From Rhodospirillaceae bacterium (GTDB lineage: Bacteria > Pseudomonadota > Alphaproteobacteria > Rhodospirillales > Rhodospirillaceae), in the NCBI GenBank assembly GCA_016937315.1, contig JAFGWD010000229.1:1-7445 (forward strand): 7,445 nt of DNA. Reading direction: 5' to 3'. The position numbers were made by a program, and so were the translations under genes. Below the pieces are notes generated by a model. The model worked only from the letters and a program-made list of their open reading frames with translations, had not been told where the DNA came from and did no database searches. Shown here piece by piece: positions 6,145-7,445 of the stretch; position 1 is the stretch's first letter; each line of letters starts with the position of its first letter.

Positions 6145-7359
6145 TTACAGATTCTTTAACGCATTGCTGCGTAGACGCAAGCGCAACGCGTTAAGCTTGA
6201 TAAAGCCTTCGGCATCATGCTGGTCGTAAACCGCATCTTCCTCAAACGTCACGGTCGCCATATCGTAAAGACTGTTGGGCGACTCCCGTCCCATGGTAAC
6301 GACATTGCCCTTATAGAGCTTCAACCGCACCACGCCATTCACTGCCTTTTGCGTCACATCAATCGCAGCTTGCAGCATTTCCCGCTCTGGACTGAACCAG
6401 TAGCCGGTGTAAATCAGATTGGCATACCGTGGCATCAACTCGTCCTTCAAGTGCATGGACTCGCGATCCAGAGTGATAGACTCGATATCACGATGCGCCT
6501 GCAACAAGATGGTGCCGCCGGGGGTTTCATAGACCCCACGCGACTTCATGCCGACATAGCGGTTTTCCACCAAGTCCAGCCGTCCAATGCCGTGCTTACC
6601 GCCGAGTTCGTTCAGGCGGGTCAAAAGCGCGGAGGGCGACAATTTAACGCCGTTGACTGCGACCGCATCACCATTCTTAAATTCGATGTCGATCATTTCC
6701 GCCTGATCCGGCGCATTCTCCGGGCTGACGGTGCGGCGGAACATATCCTCATCAGGCGGCAGCGCCGGGTCTTCCAGCGCTTTGCCTTCATAGGAGATGT
6801 GCAACAGGTTGGCATCCATCGAGTACGGAGCCTCACCATGCTTGTCCTTCGGAATCGGAATCTGATGCAGGCGGGCGTACTCGATCAACTTGGTACGCGA
6901 GTGCAAGTCCCATTCGCGCCACGGCGCGATGACCTTGATGTCGGGCTTTAAGGCATAATAGCCTAGCTCGAAACGCACTTGGTCATTGCCCTTGCCGGTC
7001 GCACCATGCGACACCGCATCGGCGCCGGTTTCCAAGGCAATTTCAATCTGCCGCTTGGCAATCAAAGGCCGCGCGATGGAGGTTCCCAGAAGGTACTGAC
7101 CTTCGTATAAAGCGTTGGCGCGGAACATCGGAAAAACGTAATCACGGACGAACTCTTCACGCAGGTCGTCAACGTAGATTTCCTTAATGCCCAGCATTTC
7201 GGCTTTTCGTCGCGCCGGTTCCAGTTCCTCGCCTTGACCAATATCGGCCGTAAACGTCACCACCTCGCAGCGGTAAACATCTTGCAACCACTTCAGAATG
7301 ATCGAGGTATCCAGGCCACCGGAGTAGGCCAGAACGACCTTTTTGACGCCGTTCGTCAT
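6145..7359 (-). CDS. argG: Argininosuccinate synthase
   Basis: Joins citrulline and aspartate using ATP to give argininosuccinate, AMP and pyrophosphate, the penultimate step of arginine synthesis; cytoplasmic. The 404-residue product is full length for the family. Visible hallmarks are the nucleotide-binding AYSGGLDTS at 11-19, FTADIGQGEE at 36-45, LLGTSIARPLIAK at 90-102 and SHGATGKGNDQVRFE at 117-131, followed by a normal C-terminal multimerisation region. The start at ATG 7359 is chosen because an AAAGGAAGGG ribosome site ends nine bases upstream and the family begins just before the SGGLDTS loop; the frame is open upstream to 7419, but those residues are not expected. No other arg gene is in the window, and the terminator behind it suggests it ends its own transcript. 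Its promoter must lie in or beyond the right-hand 86 bases, where I see no clear hexamers. Confidence 0.98.
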   Translation of the reverse strand: MTNGVKKVVLAYSGGLDTSIILKWLQDVYRCEVVTFTADIGQGEELEPARRKAEMLGIKEIYVDDLREEFVRDYVFPMFRANALYEGQYLLGTSIARPLIAKRQIEIALETGADAVSHGATGKGNDQVRFELGYYALKPDIKVIAPWREWDLHSRTKLIEYARLHQIPIPKDKHGEAPYSMDANLLHISYEGKALEDPALPPDEDMFRRTVSPENAPDQAEMIDIEFKNGDAVAVNGVKLSPSALLTRLNELGGKHGIGRLDLVENRYVGMKSRGVYETPGGTILLQAHRDIESITLDRESMHLKDELMPRYANLIYTGYWFSPEREMLQAAIDVTQKAVNGVVRLKLYKGNVVTMGRESPNSLYDMATVTFEEDAVYDQHDAEGFIKLNALRLRLRSNALKNL

Positions 7360-7378
7360 ATGAGCATGCCCTTCCTTT
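7360..7378 (-). promoter_or_regulatory. argG: Ribosome binding site of argG
   Basis: AAAGGAAGGG at 7378-7369 on the minus strand lies nine bases before the ATG at 7359. It supports this start over in-frame ATG 7383 and GTG 7419. Confidence 0.65.
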
Positions 7379-7445
7379 AGCATCGCATCGAACAAAAACC
7401 TCCGCCGCCCCAGGGACACGACCCCGGAACGCGCAGAAAAGCCGA

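Noticed and set aside
6217..6951. 244-codon plus-strand open frame opposite argG
   Set aside because: It is antisense to the highly conserved argG, and the product has no recognisable domain.

Overview
The window comes from a moderately GC-rich Gram-negative bacterium, most likely an alphaproteobacterium and possibly of the Rhodospirillales type. That placement is an inference from the argininosuccinate synthase sequence, the NdvB/NdvC-like GH17-GT2 enzyme and overall codon use; no marker gene fixes it. All recognisable genes lie on the minus strand and are transcribed from the right edge to the left edge. No tRNA, rRNA, insertion sequence, CRISPR array or phage gene was seen.

In transcription order: (1) argG, argininosuccinate synthase, at 7359-6145, ends in a strong nested hairpin followed by a T-run, so it is probably a separate transcription unit. 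(2) A small, cysteine-rich exported protein or lipoprotein of unknown function lies at 5968-5474. (3) A large inner-membrane enzyme at 5399-2823 joins a periplasmic GH17 (beta-1,3-glucan-active) domain to a cytoplasmic processive GT2 glycosyltransferase, as in NdvB/NdvC-like beta-glucan synthases. (4) A 74-base gap follows, holding a possible 10-codon leader peptide whose stop overlaps the next start. (5) A soluble FIST-domain sensor protein lies at 2748-1555. (6) A GAF-PAS-GGDEF diguanylate cyclase starts 13 bases after the FIST stop and runs off the left edge, with its GGDEF domain essentially complete.

The gaps between genes 2 to 6 are 74, 74 and 13 bases, and no convincing terminator separates them, so they could form one operon. 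The FIST/diguanylate-cyclase pair is the clearest functional unit. FIST proteins include the NosP haem-based nitric-oxide sensors, which are often encoded beside c-di-GMP enzymes or kinases. A reasonable hypothesis is that a small-molecule signal sensed by the FIST protein sets c-di-GMP level, which may affect the neighbouring glucan machinery. The most notable single-residue oddity is a valine in the GT2 domain where the first conserved aspartate is normally found.
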